Below are positions 34,753 through 44,185 of a stretch of 64,000 nt of DNA, in pieces. The position numbers and the translations under genes were made by a program. The DNA is from TMP-24 sp046348855 (GTDB lineage: Bacteria > Pseudomonadota > Alphaproteobacteria > Rhodobacterales > Rhodobacteraceae): positions 1 to 64,000 of the forward strand of contig JAXMDK010000004.1 in NCBI GenBank assembly GCA_046348855.1, read 5' to 3'. The number at the start of each line of letters is the position of its first letter. Within the stretch, counting starts at the first letter, position 1. The notes beneath the pieces were generated by a model. That model was not told where the DNA came from. It did no database searches and saw nothing but the letters and a program-made list of their open reading frames with translations.

Positions 34753-35382
34753 ATGAGGGTCGGCTATCCCACCGCCGCGCCCGGCATGAAGATCGGCCTT
34801 CTGGGCGGGTCGTTCGATCCCGCACATGAAGGGCACGCGCACCTGACGCGCGAGGCGCTGAAGCGGCTGGGGCTCGACCGGGTGTGGTGGCTGGTCTCGC
34901 CGGGCAACCCGCTGAAGCCGAACCCGCCGGCGCCCCTGGCCGAGCGGATGGCGCGAGCGCGGGCAGTGATGCGCGATCCGCGCGTCGTGGTGAGCGACAT
35001 CGAGGCGCGGCTTGGAACCCGCTATACCGCCGAGACGCTGGCGCGGCTCATGGCGATCTATCCCGGCGTGCGCTTCGTCTGGCTGATGGGGGCGGACAAC
35101 CTGGCGCAATTCCATCGCTGGCAGAAATGGGACTGGATCATGCACCGGGTGCCGGTCGCGGTGCTGGCCCGGCCGGGGATGCGGCTGGCGGCGCAGGGCG
35201 CGAGGGCGGCCGAGGAGTATGGCCGTTGGCGGCTTCGTGCCGATGAGGCCCGGACGCTGGCCGATCGCCGTCCGCCGGCCTGGATCTTTCTGGACATGCC
35301 GTTGAACGATCTGTCATCTTCTGCCATCCGGGCGCGCGGAGACTGGCGGACCGGCGGACAGGGAGCGAAATGCAGGAACTGA
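34753..35382 (+). CDS. nadD: Nicotinate-nucleotide adenylyltransferase
   Basis: A 209-aa NadD, which makes nicotinic acid adenine dinucleotide from NaMN and ATP in NAD synthesis. The nucleotidyltransferase motif GLLGGSFDPAHEGH (residues 15-28) includes the GxFDPxHxGH signature. WLVSPGNPLKP, VWLMGADNLAQFHRW and the C-terminal LSSSAIR match the family. The start at 34753 keeps the alphaproteobacterial leader ending AAPGMKIG. The 3' end overlaps dacB by 13 bp. Confidence 0.93.
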   Translation: MRVGYPTAAPGMKIGLLGGSFDPAHEGHAHLTREALKRLGLDRVWWLVSPGNPLKPNPPAPLAERMARARAVMRDPRVVVSDIEARLGTRYTAETLARLMAIYPGVRFVWLMGADNLAQFHRWQKWDWIMHRVPVAVLARPGMRLAAQGARAAEEYGRWRLRADEARTLADRRPPAWIFLDMPLNDLSSSAIRARGDWRTGGQGAKCRN

Positions 35383-36794
35383 CGAGGCGGAGCCTTCTGG
35401 CCGGTCTGGCCGTGGGCATCGGCATGCCGGCGGTGGCAAAGGTCAAGGCGCCCGTGGTTGCGCCGGCCACGCCCGAGGCGCTGGTCGCGGCGGCGGGCCT
35501 GAGCGGCGAGGTGGCCTTCGCGCTGGCCGACTTGGGCACCGGCGAAATACTGGCGCAGCAGGGGATGGACCGGCCGATGCCGCCGGCCTCGACCGCCAAG
35601 ACCATCACCTCGCTTTATGCGCTGGACCATCTGGGGCGCGGCTATCGGTTCCAGACCCGGCTTCTGGCGACCGGCCCGGTGACGGGTGGCCGGATCGCCG
35701 GCGATCTCGTGCTGGCCGGGGGCGGCGATCCGACGCTGTCGACCGACGATCTGGGCGATCTGGCGGCGGCGCTGGCGCAGGCCGGGGTCAAGGGCATCGG
35801 CGGCCGCTTCCTGGTCTGGTCGGGGGCGCTGCCCTATCTGCCGTCGATCGATCCGGCCCAGCCGGTGTGGATGGGTTATGATCCGGCGGTGTCCGGGCTG
35901 AACCTGAACTTCAACCGGGTGAACTTCACCTGGGAACGGGCGGGGACGGCCTGGCGGGTGGGGTTCGACGCCCGGGCCGAACGGTTCGCGCCGGCAGTGG
36001 GGGTGGCGCAGATCGAGGTGGTGGCGCGGCAGACGCCGCTTTTCACCTATTCCGCCGCGCCCGATTGCGAACGCTGGACGGTCGCCGACGCCGCGCTGGG
36101 GCGCGACGGCAGCCGCTGGCTGCCGGTCCGCCGGCCAGAGCTTTACGCCGGCGACGTGTTCCGCACCCTGGCGGCGGCGCAGGGGATCAGCCTGCCCTTG
36201 CCCGAGGTCGCGCAAGCGCTGCCCGAGGGCCAGGTGCTGGCCAGCCATGCCAGCGCCCCCCTGCCGCTGGTCCTGCGCGAGATGATGAAATACTCGACCA
36301 ACATGACCGCCGAGGCGGCGGGAATGACCGCCTCGGGCGCCCGCGGGATTGCAGGGCACGACGCTTCGGCGCGGGCGATGACCGGCTGGCTGGGCGACCG
36401 CATCGGCGGGCTGGGCGGCGGCTTCGTCGACCATTCCGGGCTTGGCGCCGCATCGCGGATCAGCCCTGCCGAGATGGTGCGGGCGCTGGTCCGGCTGGGG
36501 CCGGGCGGCGGGCTGGGCGAACTGATGAAGGAGGTGCGCCTGCCGAAGCCCGCCGAGGGCCAGGCGCTGCCCCGGCGGGTGGTCGCCAAGACCGGGACGC
36601 TGAATTTCGTCACCGGGCTGGTCGGCTATCTGACCACGGCCGCCGGCGCCGAGCGCGCCTTCGCCATCTATGCCGCCGACCTGCCGCGCCACGACGCGGT
36701 GAGCGAGGACCAGATGGAACGGCCGCCGGGCCTGTCCGCCTGGCTGGGCCGGGCGCGGCGGCTGCAGTTGCAGTTGCTGCAGGGGTGGGCGTGA
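35370..36794 (+). CDS. dacB: D-alanyl-D-alanine carboxypeptidase/endopeptidase, PBP4 family
   Basis: A 474-aa peptidase S13 protein acting on periplasmic peptidoglycan. The leader TRRSLLAGLAVGIGMPAVAK is Tat/Sec-like. The catalytic set is S74-x-x-K77 in ASTAKT, SxN in KYSTNMTAE and KTG in VAKTGTLNFVTG. The large insertion between SxxK and SxN seen in PBP4 is present. GGGAGCGAA precedes the ATG, which lies within nadD. Confidence 0.92.
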   Translation: MQELTRRSLLAGLAVGIGMPAVAKVKAPVVAPATPEALVAAAGLSGEVAFALADLGTGEILAQQGMDRPMPPASTAKTITSLYALDHLGRGYRFQTRLLATGPVTGGRIAGDLVLAGGGDPTLSTDDLGDLAAALAQAGVKGIGGRFLVWSGALPYLPSIDPAQPVWMGYDPAVSGLNLNFNRVNFTWERAGTAWRVGFDARAERFAPAVGVAQIEVVARQTPLFTYSAAPDCERWTVADAALGRDGSRWLPVRRPELYAGDVFRTLAAAQGISLPLPEVAQALPEGQVLASHASAPLPLVLREMMKYSTNMTAEAAGMTASGARGIAGHDASARAMTGWLGDRIGGLGGGFVDHSGLGAASRISPAEMVRALVRLGPGGGLGELMKEVRLPKPAEGQALPRRVVAKTGTLNFVTGLVGYLTTAAGAERAFAIYAADLPRHDAVSEDQMERPPGLSAWLGRARRLQLQLLQGWA

Positions 36795-36932
36795 GGGGGG
36801 TAGGTCGATCTTCTGGTGGGACGGAGTTGGACGGGTGAAGAGCGGAGGTAAGCGAACGTAGCGGGCGATGGTGTTGCGGGTATGGATAGGGACGCCGGAA
36901 CGCCCCATAATCCGTGCCGGCTTGATAGAATG

Positions 36933-37415
36933 TCAGCTCTCTTTCAGCCGCATACTTTCGACCCATTTATTGGGGCGGCCAGCAAAATGATCTTCCAGCC
37001 GACTCTCGACATGTTCGGGATCCCATACGGCCGCACACTCCAAGTCTTTGCATTCAGCAAAGGTGGCCGGCGTCTCGGTATAAGCCGTACCGCCCGCTGG
37101 TGCCGACTGGTAAATTGAAAGAGCGCCGCTCAAGGCATCCTTCTTGCAGAATCTTGACGGCCGAGCCTCCTCACCAGTAAGTAGGACGTTTCCGATAACT
37201 TTCCAGGTGCTGGATTTCTTGAGAGCGTACTTCATGACCCAGATTCGGAATAGGAAATCAATGCCGGACAAATCTTCCGTCGAAATTTCGGTTGCCGAAC
37301 GAAAATCATAAAAACCGATCTCTACACCGCACAAAACCTTGCAATAGCCAAACCATCCGTCGGCCAGAGGGATGCTCAGGATGTCACCCGGTTTGGCTGT
37401 GGCGCGACCTGCCAT
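36933..37415 (-). CDS. Imm26-like immunity protein
   Basis: A 160-aa cytoplasmic protein. KPGDILSIPLADGWFGYCKVLCGVEIGFYDF and FLFRIWVMKYALKKSSTWKVIGN match the layout I know from the Imm26 family (GD-I-x-IPL, G-Y/F-G-x-V, GFYD, then W-x-IIGN). Such proteins usually protect against polymorphic toxins. No toxin gene is visible. It lies 34 bp downstream of a lipoprotein gene on the same strand, in AT-richer sequence than the flanking dacB and lysS. The assignment rests on pattern memory and should be treated as moderate. Confidence 0.5.
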   Translation of the reverse strand: MAGRATAKPGDILSIPLADGWFGYCKVLCGVEIGFYDFRSATEISTEDLSGIDFLFRIWVMKYALKKSSTWKVIGNVLLTGEEARPSRFCKKDALSGALSIYQSAPAGGTAYTETPATFAECKDLECAAVWDPEHVESRLEDHFAGRPNKWVESMRLKES

Positions 37416-37449
37416 AGTGGTTCAACTCCGCCTCTGCTGCATAGCGCAC

Positions 37450-38082
37450 CTACTTCAACTGATAATCTATCCTGATGTTGCGGGTTTCGGGGGAATCTAT
37501 CTCCAGACCTTCAACATCACCGCGTTCGCACCCTGTGAAAAATCCCGTAACCTGAAAACGCACATCAATGTTTCTGACATGTCCGAAGGGCTGGTCCAGC
37601 TCCCGCACCATGTCGATTGATGAATCATCTACATCGGATCTAATATAGGGTATCTTCCCCAGAGCCATATCGTAGATGCGCGTCTCTCCTGCGCCGATGC
37701 TATTTGATTCACCGGGTAGATTGAGGTGAGGCGCTTCGCCTTTTGGCACAGTTCTAATGTCGCCATATACACTGTCGTGGCCAATTTTTCCAGTATCCGC
37801 CCGATATATGATACTCAGATGAAAGTCGCCAAAACATACTTTGTGCTTTGTCGGGTTTGAAACGGCCACTTTCGCCACGACTCCGCGGTTCGCCAAGAGC
37901 GTTATCCGTGGAGGTGTTTTCAGAAATCCTGAAGCGTTTGCTTCGATCGCGGATTTCGCGCCGCTGTCTTTCAAGTTCAGAGCGGCCTCAACTTCCTCTC
38001 TGTTGCTACAGGAGGAAATGGAGGCGCAAACGGTCAACAAAAGGAGCGCACAAGTAGCGCGACGTGTTACCAACCGGATCAA
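37450..38082 (-). CDS. Putative lipoprotein of unknown function
   Basis: A 210-aa protein with a signal peptide (MIRLVTRRATCALLLLTVCA) and lipobox-like ISSC at about 22-25, so it is probably lipid-anchored in the envelope. The mature protein has a beta-rich pattern (RITLLANRGVVAKVAVSNPTK, FHLSIIYRA, IDVRFQVTGFF) and three Cys. No family recognised. It is 46 bp from the TerB-like gene and 34 bp before the Imm26-like gene, and shares their orientation and lower GC. Confidence 0.6.
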   Translation of the reverse strand: MIRLVTRRATCALLLLTVCASISSCSNREEVEAALNLKDSGAKSAIEANASGFLKTPPRITLLANRGVVAKVAVSNPTKHKVCFGDFHLSIIYRADTGKIGHDSVYGDIRTVPKGEAPHLNLPGESNSIGAGETRIYDMALGKIPYIRSDVDDSSIDMVRELDQPFGHVRNIDVRFQVTGFFTGCERGDVEGLEIDSPETRNIRIDYQLK

Positions 38083-38128
38083 CTCCCAACTCTCGGTGGC
38101 AGCGCAAGAGGGCGTTCCTCCCGCCCCC

Positions 38129-38551
38129 TCACCCCTTCAAATGCCGCGCCCGCGCCCCACGCTCGATCGCCGCCGCGTGGAGGCGGTCGATGTCGAGTTC
38201 CTCGCGGATTTCCTCGAGGAGCCGCAGTTCGCTCTGCCCGAGGCGGCCGTCGGCGGCGGCCACGTCGCAGGCGAGCGCGTAGGCGGTTTCGTGCAGCCGT
38301 TCGGGGAGCGCCGCGCGGGTCATGGCGAAAAGCGTGTCGAGCCCGTCTTCCTCCTCCATCAGCCGGTAGACGGTCTGGGCAACCTCGCGGACATTGGCCA
38401 TGTCGTAGCTGGCGAAGATCGGCAGGTGGTTGACCTGGCGCTCGATGGCGACCAGTTCCGAGGTGCGGATGGTTTCGTCGGAGACCGAGACCGTGACCAT
38501 CAGCGCGACCAGCGCATCCTGGATGTCGAAGGCGGGAAGGGTTTGGGTCAC
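38129..38551 (-). CDS. TerB-like (tellurite resistance family) protein
   Basis: A 140-aa all-helical protein: DIQDALVALMVTVSVSDETIRTSELVAIERQV, then ALACDVAAADGRLGQSELRLLEEI, the paired acidic helices of TerB folds. GTG at 38551 is chosen because AAGGAC stands 8 bp upstream and it begins VTQTLPAF; an ATG at 38593 would add 14 unlikely residues. It diverges from lysS. Function in metal or stress response is known only by family name. Confidence 0.75.
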   Translation of the reverse strand: MTQTLPAFDIQDALVALMVTVSVSDETIRTSELVAIERQVNHLPIFASYDMANVREVAQTVYRLMEEEDGLDTLFAMTRAALPERLHETAYALACDVAAADGRLGQSELRLLEEIREELDIDRLHAAAIERGARARHLKG

Positions 38552-38662
38552 GGGCTTTGTCCTTGCTGTTTCGGGGCCGAAATTATTGACCATCCGGCCG
38601 GGGTTCAATAGGGACGGACCTTGCGGCACATGAAGTGCCGGCCCGAGAGGAAGTGTGATCCG

Positions 38663-40243
38663 ATGACGTCCTTGCGCGATGCTGCGATGGTTTCCAAGGC
38701 CTGGCCCTTCGAAGAGGCGCGCCGCGTGCTGAAACGTTATGAAAAAGCGCCGCCGAAAAAGGGCTTTGTCCTGTTCGAGACCGGCTATGGCCCATCGGGT
38801 CTGCCGCATATCGGCACCTTCGGCGAGGTGCAGCGCACGACGATGATCCGCCGCGCGTTCGAGATCATCAGCGACATTCCGACGCGGCTGATCTGCTTTT
38901 CCGACGATGTGGACGGGATGCGCAAGGTGCCCGAGAACGTGCCGCAGCAGGAGATGCTGAAGGCCAACCTGCAGCGGCCGCTGACCAGCGTGCCCGACCC
39001 GTTCGGCGAGTACGAAAGCTTCGGCGCGCACAACAACGCGATGCTGCGGCGGTTCCTCGACACGTTCGGGTTCGAGTATGAATTCATCAGCGCCACCGAA
39101 TTCTACAAGTCGGGCCGGTTCGACGACACGCTGCGGCTGGCGGCGGAACGCTATGAGAAGATCATGGAGATCATGCTGGCGTCCCTGCGCGAGGAGCGCC
39201 AGCAGACCTATTCCTGCTTCCTGCCGATCCATCCCGAGACCGGCCGGGTACTCTATGTGCCGATCAAGCATGTCGACAAGGTGAACCATACCGTCACCTT
39301 CGACGACGAGGCCGGGCGCGAATGGACGCTGCCGGTGACCGGCGGGCAGGTGAAGCTGCAATGGAAGCCGGACTTCGGGGCGCGCTGGGCGGCGCTGGAC
39401 GTCGATTTCGAGATGTACGGCAAGGACCATTCCACCAACACGCCGATCTATGACGGGATCTGCGAGGTGCTGGGCGGCCGCAAGCCCGAGCATTTCACCT
39501 ATGAGCTGTTCCTGGACGAGCAGGGGCAGAAGATTTCCAAGTCGAAGGGCAACGGGTTGACCATCGACGAATGGCTGACCTATGCGGCGACGGAGTCGCT
39601 GGGTTATTTCATGTACCAGAAGCCCAAGACCGCCAAGCGGCTGTGGTGGGACGTGATCCCCAAGGCGGTCGACGAGTATCACCAGCAGCTGGCGGCCTTT
39701 CCGGGGCAGACGGTCGAGCAGCAGCTGGCCAATCCGGTCTGGCATATCCACAACGGCCGTCCGCCGGCGTCCGACATGAAAGTGTCCTTCGCCATGCTCC
39801 TGAACCTGGCCTCGGTGGCCGGGGCCAAGGACAAGTCGGGGCTGTGGGGCTATATCCGCAACTATGCCCCGGACGCGAGCCCCGAGACGAACCCGCAGCT
39901 GGATCAGGCGGCGGAGTTCGCGGTGCGCTACTTCAACGATTTCGTGGCGCCGGGCCGGGTGTTCCGCGCGCCGACCGACCGCGAGCGCGGCGCGATGGAG
40001 GACCTGCTGGAGCGGCTGCGGGGCTGGGACGAGGGGCTGGACGCCGAAGGGTTGCAGACCATGGTCTTCGCCGTCGGCACCGACCACGGGTTCGAGCCGC
40101 TGCGGGACTGGTTCACCGCGCTCTACGAGGTGCTGCTGGGCGCGAGCCAAGGGCCGCGGTTCGGGGGCTTCATCGCGCTTTACGGGGTCAAGGAGACCGC
40201 CGACCTGGTCGAGAAGGCGCTTGCCGGAAAATTGACCGGCTGA
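38663..40243 (+). CDS. lysS: Class I lysyl-tRNA synthetase
   Basis: A 526-aa class I LysRS, the archaeal-type enzyme normal in Alphaproteobacteria. The HIGH-like motif is GPSGLPHIGTF (43-53) and the KMSKS-like motif is QKISKSKGNG. Other marks are WPFEEARRVLKRY at the N terminus and FSDDVDGMRKVPENVP. The ATG at 38663 has GAGAGGAAG upstream. It ends 11 bp before the convergent CHAD gene. Confidence 0.95.
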   Translation: MTSLRDAAMVSKAWPFEEARRVLKRYEKAPPKKGFVLFETGYGPSGLPHIGTFGEVQRTTMIRRAFEIISDIPTRLICFSDDVDGMRKVPENVPQQEMLKANLQRPLTSVPDPFGEYESFGAHNNAMLRRFLDTFGFEYEFISATEFYKSGRFDDTLRLAAERYEKIMEIMLASLREERQQTYSCFLPIHPETGRVLYVPIKHVDKVNHTVTFDDEAGREWTLPVTGGQVKLQWKPDFGARWAALDVDFEMYGKDHSTNTPIYDGICEVLGGRKPEHFTYELFLDEQGQKISKSKGNGLTIDEWLTYAATESLGYFMYQKPKTAKRLWWDVIPKAVDEYHQQLAAFPGQTVEQQLANPVWHIHNGRPPASDMKVSFAMLLNLASVAGAKDKSGLWGYIRNYAPDASPETNPQLDQAAEFAVRYFNDFVAPGRVFRAPTDRERGAMEDLLERLRGWDEGLDAEGLQTMVFAVGTDHGFEPLRDWFTALYEVLLGASQGPRFGGFIALYGVKETADLVEKALAGKLTG

Positions 40244-40254
40244 TCCGCCGGCGC

Positions 40255-41139
40255 TCAGGCCCGCGCCGCTGCCTTGCGCCCGCCCGGCGCCTTCCAGGCC
40301 TGCCACCATTTGCGCCAGCGCCGGGCCTGGGCAGCAGCGCCGGGGCCGAGGAGCGTGCGGGCGGCGGGCGCGGCGGCGGCGAGGCAGTCCGTCTCGTGCT
40401 GGCGGGCGGCGGCGATGACCGGTGGGGCGAGGCCCGCCGCTTCGAGCCGTTCGGCAAGGATTGCGCAGTCGCGCGCCTCGCCCAGCAGATCGCCGAGCCG
40501 GTCGAGTGCCACCGAAACGGGGGCCATGCGGGCCGGGCGGATCGGGTGCAGGAGACGCAGGTGCAGCCCGTGGGTCTTGACCCGCTTGCGCCAGTCATGG
40601 AGCGTTTCGCCGCGCGGGTCGGCGAGGGCGGGCTCCATCAGGGCGCGGGCCTTGCGGCGGGCGGTGCGCAGGTGTCGTTCCAGTTCGGCGAAGTCGGCGA
40701 CCGGGATGCGCCAGGCGGCGATCTCGGCACCGATTGCCTTCAGGGCGGCGGCATGGGCGGCGATGGTGGCGGCGCGGGATGGCGGATCGTCGGCCGGGGC
40801 GGCGGCCAGCAGCGTGGCGCGGGCGGCAGCCAGCGCCGGATCGGCCGGGTCGGGCACAAGGCTGTCGAAGAGCGCGGCAAGCGCGTCGCCTTCGCGCAGG
40901 GGGGCGAGGCTGCGCCCGGCGTCGCGCAGGGCGCGGTCGATCCGGCGGGCGGGATCGTGCCGTGGCCGGCACAGCGCCATGACGGCGCGCAGGCGCTTGA
41001 TGTTCTTGCGCAATTCGTGGACCGTGGCGGGATCGTCGCCGCCCTGGCACAGCGCCTGCGAGGCCGACAGCCGGTCGAGCGCGATCTGGCGCAGGTCGGC
41101 GCCGGGCCGGGCTGACTTTCTGCGGAAGGCGAAATCCAT
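40255..41139 (-). CDS. CHAD domain-containing protein
   Basis: A 294-aa all-alpha protein with conserved His/Arg patches: VHELRKNIKRLRAVMALC near residue 38 and LHDWRKRVKTHGLHLRLL near 180, the duplicated HxxRxxxKxxR signature of CHAD domains that bind polyphosphate. No CYTH domain is fused. The start at 41139 (MDFAFRRKSARP) is the first Met before the conserved region. It is convergent with lysS. Confidence 0.85.
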   Translation of the reverse strand: MDFAFRRKSARPGADLRQIALDRLSASQALCQGGDDPATVHELRKNIKRLRAVMALCRPRHDPARRIDRALRDAGRSLAPLREGDALAALFDSLVPDPADPALAAARATLLAAAPADDPPSRAATIAAHAAALKAIGAEIAAWRIPVADFAELERHLRTARRKARALMEPALADPRGETLHDWRKRVKTHGLHLRLLHPIRPARMAPVSVALDRLGDLLGEARDCAILAERLEAAGLAPPVIAAARQHETDCLAAAAPAARTLLGPGAAAQARRWRKWWQAWKAPGGRKAAARA

Positions 41140-41317
41140 CCTGGGGCGGCTTCCTGCCGGGCGGCTGGTGCCGTGGCGCATACAGGATAGCCGGGGGGCC
41201 GGGGCCGGCAAAATGAAAAATCGCCGCAGGCAGCGCACGGTGACTTCACCGCCGGGTTAAGCCCTTGTTGCTATTTCCGGTGCGGCAGGGGGCGGACTGG
41301 CCCTCGCTTTCCCGAAA

Positions 41318-41340
41318 GCCCCGCCGACCGCCGGCGGGGC
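41318..41340 (+). promoter_or_regulatory. Perfect 9-bp GC hairpin upstream of the beta-helix gene
   Basis: GCCCCGCCG (41318-41326) and CGGCGGGGC (41332-41340) pair around a 5-nt loop, 37 bp before the ATG at 41378. It has no U-run. It may be a leader hairpin or weak terminator protecting this gene from upstream transcription. Nothing else is seen in the 238-bp gap. Confidence 0.4.
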
Positions 41341-41377
41341 AGTCCGGGCGAGGCTTGGATTCATCAAGAGGTCACCA

Positions 41378-43675
41378 ATGAACAAGGTCATCACCGCCGG
41401 GCTTGTCCTGATGCCGCCGCCGTTCAGCGCCGGTCTGTCGCAATGGTCGCGGAGCGACGGAACCGTCGGATCGCCCAGCTATCAGGGGGCGGCGGATGCG
41501 GCGCTGGTGGCGGCCGACCAGGATTTCGGCGGCTGCCTAGAGATGCAGAAGTCCGGGCCGGTGATGAGCCTGAGGTCGATGGCCAACACGCCGATCCTGC
41601 CGGGCTGCTACCTGCGCGTCACCGCGCGGGTGAAGGCGATGAGCGGCAACCTGCCCTCGGTGCGCATTGCCGCCTGGGCGGGCGTCAATGCCGCCACACA
41701 TCTGGGGGGCGTGGTCGAGACCGGGCCTTCGGTGGCGCTGACCGCCTATGGCAAGGTCGAGACGGTGCAGGCGATCGTCGGCACCGGCACCCGGCAGGGC
41801 GTCGACATGAGCTGGGGCATGGCGGCGACGCTGGGCCATTTCGGGCTTGACCTGACCGGCGCGGTGGGCGGCGTGGTGCGGGTCGACGATCTGGTGATCG
41901 AGGACATCACCGAGGCTTTCCTGCGCGACCTGATGGACTGGGTCGACGTGCGTGACTATGGCGCCAGGGGCGACGGCGTGACCGACGACAGTGCCGCGGT
42001 CGAGGCGGCGGATGCCGATGCGCTGGCCACCGGACGGACGGTGCTGTTTTCGACCGGCAGCTATTTCCTGAACGCCGACGTGCAGCTGGACGCGCCGGTG
42101 CGGTTCGAGGGCACCGTCACCATGCCGGCCGACCGGCGGCTGGCGATCACCCGCGGCTTCAACCTGCCGATCTATGCGGCGGCCTTCGGCAGCGAGGAGC
42201 TGGGCTTTGCCAAGGCCTTCCAGGCGCTTCTGAACTTCACCGACCATGAATCGCTCGACCTCGGCGGGCGGCGGGTCGAGGTGACGGCGCCGATCGACAT
42301 GCAGGCGGCGGTCGCCAACAAGACCACCTTTTCAACGCGCCGGGTGATCCGCAACGGCCAGTTCAACGTGATCAACGGCCCGGCCTGGGCGCCGACGGTG
42401 GTGACCTCGCAGGCCGGCTATGCCGCGTCGAACCCCAACGTGCTGAGCGCGGTGGCGAACGTGGCCAACGTGCCGGTGGGCGCGCTGGTGCAGGGCACCG
42501 GCGTCGGACGCGAGGTCTATGTCACAGCCAAAAATATCGGCGCCGGAACCCTGACGCTGAGCCAGCCGCTTTATGCCGCGCCGGGAACGCAGACCTATAC
42601 CTTCACCCGGTTCAAGTATGTCCTGGACTTCTCCAACTTCCAGCAGCTGGACAAGATGATCCTCGACGACCTGGACATCCAGTGCAACGGCGTGGCCAGC
42701 GGCGTGATGCTGGCGCCGGCGGGATCGACCTTCCAGATGCGCGACTGCTATGTCACCAGCCCTAGGGACCGGGCCATCACCTCGACCGGCGGCGGCTGCC
42801 AGGGGATGCTGATCGACCGCTGCCAGTTCCTGTCGAACGAAGGGTCGCTGGCGGCGCAGAACCGCACCTCGATCGTGTTCAACACCAACGCCAACGACGT
42901 GAAGATCCGCGAGAACCGGGCCACGCAGTTCCGCCACTTCGGCGTCATCGGCGGCAACGGCAACCTGCTGGTCGGCAACCATTTCTTCCAGGGTGACAAC
43001 GTGACCCAGGGGGTGCGGATGGCCGGGATCGTGCTGGCCTCGACCAACGTGCGCACCACCATCACCGGCAACTACATCGACAACTGCTTTGTCGAATGGA
43101 CCAACGAATACGAAGCGTCGCCCGCCTTTGCCAGCCAGTTCTCGTTCGGCGGGCTGACGGTGATGGGCAACAGCTTCATGGCCAGCGATGTCGCCGGCTG
43201 GTTCCGCTGGCTGTCGATCAAGCCCTATGGCGCGGGCCATTTCATCCAGGGCCTGACAGTGGCGGGGAACGTCTTCCGCTGCATCAACGGGACGGTCGAC
43301 CGGGTCGAGGGGGTCGACACCACCTTTGCCGGGCTGGACAACGGGCGGATGCGCAATGTCCTGTTCAACGGCAACAGCTTCAACGGCGTGGCGCAGAACT
43401 GCGAAAACCCGGCGCTTGTCCAGGTCGACCAGGTTACGGCGGCGGCGACCTGGGCGGTGACGCCGGGGGCCTTCCTGCCGTTCGGCGGCTGGGCGCGCAA
43501 TGTCGAGGCGCTGGTGGCCGAGGGGATGATCACCGGCCCCGCCGGCGAACGGCGCAGCGACCTTCCCTATGTGGATGTCGAGCAGGGGACCGCGAAGAAC
43601 GAGTTGCGGGTCAACTGGCTGGCGGCCTCGAAGGGGCGGTTGCAGGTGCGGGTCAGGATGGACAATCCGCTGTGA
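41378..43675 (+). CDS. Right-handed parallel beta-helix protein with Pectate_lyase_3 motif
   Basis: A 765-aa protein. Residues 1-180 form a carbohydrate-module-like beta domain. Then DVRDYGARGDGVTDDSAAVEAA (about 189-210) marks the start of a GH28-related beta-helix, followed by rungs with repeated N-x-F/G-N spacing (NRATQFRHFGVIGGNGNLLVGNHFF, GNYIDNCFVEW, GNVFRCINGT, GNSFNG). No signal peptide is visible. Such proteins are polysaccharide lyases/hydrolases, phage-tailspike-like or gene-transfer-associated. AAGAGGT lies 7 bp before the ATG. It stands alone, so its substrate is unknown. Confidence 0.75.
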   Translation: MNKVITAGLVLMPPPFSAGLSQWSRSDGTVGSPSYQGAADAALVAADQDFGGCLEMQKSGPVMSLRSMANTPILPGCYLRVTARVKAMSGNLPSVRIAAWAGVNAATHLGGVVETGPSVALTAYGKVETVQAIVGTGTRQGVDMSWGMAATLGHFGLDLTGAVGGVVRVDDLVIEDITEAFLRDLMDWVDVRDYGARGDGVTDDSAAVEAADADALATGRTVLFSTGSYFLNADVQLDAPVRFEGTVTMPADRRLAITRGFNLPIYAAAFGSEELGFAKAFQALLNFTDHESLDLGGRRVEVTAPIDMQAAVANKTTFSTRRVIRNGQFNVINGPAWAPTVVTSQAGYAASNPNVLSAVANVANVPVGALVQGTGVGREVYVTAKNIGAGTLTLSQPLYAAPGTQTYTFTRFKYVLDFSNFQQLDKMILDDLDIQCNGVASGVMLAPAGSTFQMRDCYVTSPRDRAITSTGGGCQGMLIDRCQFLSNEGSLAAQNRTSIVFNTNANDVKIRENRATQFRHFGVIGGNGNLLVGNHFFQGDNVTQGVRMAGIVLASTNVRTTITGNYIDNCFVEWTNEYEASPAFASQFSFGGLTVMGNSFMASDVAGWFRWLSIKPYGAGHFIQGLTVAGNVFRCINGTVDRVEGVDTTFAGLDNGRMRNVLFNGNSFNGVAQNCENPALVQVDQVTAAATWAVTPGAFLPFGGWARNVEALVAEGMITGPAGERRSDLPYVDVEQGTAKNELRVNWLAASKGRLQVRVRMDNPL

Positions 43676-43687
43676 CGGCCGGGACGT

Positions 43688-44185
43688 TCAGCCCCCGGCC
43701 AGCAGGTCGTCCGGCGCGATGTGGAAGGCCCGGCCGAACCCGCCGTTCAAGAGCCCCGTTCCCGGCACGAAGGTGACGAAGGCGAAGTCGGGCAGGTCGA
43801 CGTATAGCGCCGCCTTCGGGTGGTCGGCCAGCCAGGCGGCGCGGCGGGCGGCGTGGGCGGCGGCGTCGCGCGGCTCGAACCGCGCCGTGACCTGCAGCGC
43901 AAGGCGTGGGGCGACCAGCGGGTCGCCCTTTTCGCCGGGTTCGCCGATCAGGAGCGCGGCCGCCGGGTTGCGGCGGAGCGCGCGGGTGTGAAGGGCGATG
44001 GCCGACAGGAGCGCCGCCGGTTCGCCCGCCGGGCCGAGGCCGAAGCCGATGCGGCTGGCGAAGGGCAGGCCGTTGTCGGGATGCAGGAACGACAGGGCGG
44101 CGAAGCGGGCTGACGACATCAGGCGGCGTGCCAGCGCGCGGGCGTCGGAATCGGCGGGGCGGACAGGGTCGGCGGGGCTGGGCAT
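43688..44185 (-). CDS. HugZ-type FMN-binding split-barrel protein
   Basis: A 165-aa pyridoxamine 5'-phosphate oxidase-like protein. ARRLMSSARFAALSFLHPDNGLPFASRIGFGLGPAGEPAALLSAIALHTRAL and CSLLIGEPGEKGDPLVAPRLAL-like sequence match the N-terminal barrel of HugZ/pyridoxamine oxidase relatives involved in heme or flavin redox. The C-terminal heme-binding His region of true HugZ is short here. Monocistronic, convergent with the beta-helix gene. Confidence 0.75.
   Translation of the reverse strand: MPSPADPVRPADSDARALARRLMSSARFAALSFLHPDNGLPFASRIGFGLGPAGEPAALLSAIALHTRALRRNPAAALLIGEPGEKGDPLVAPRLALQVTARFEPRDAAAHAARRAAWLADHPKAALYVDLPDFAFVTFVPGTGLLNGGFGRAFHIAPDDLLAGG

Noticed and set aside
38552..40309. 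Long open frame on the minus strand opposite lysS
   Set aside because: It is antisense to a certain tRNA synthetase; composition is His/Arg/Gln-rich low-information sequence typical of GC-rich shadow frames. Only its last 140 codons (38129-38551) are a real TerB-like gene.
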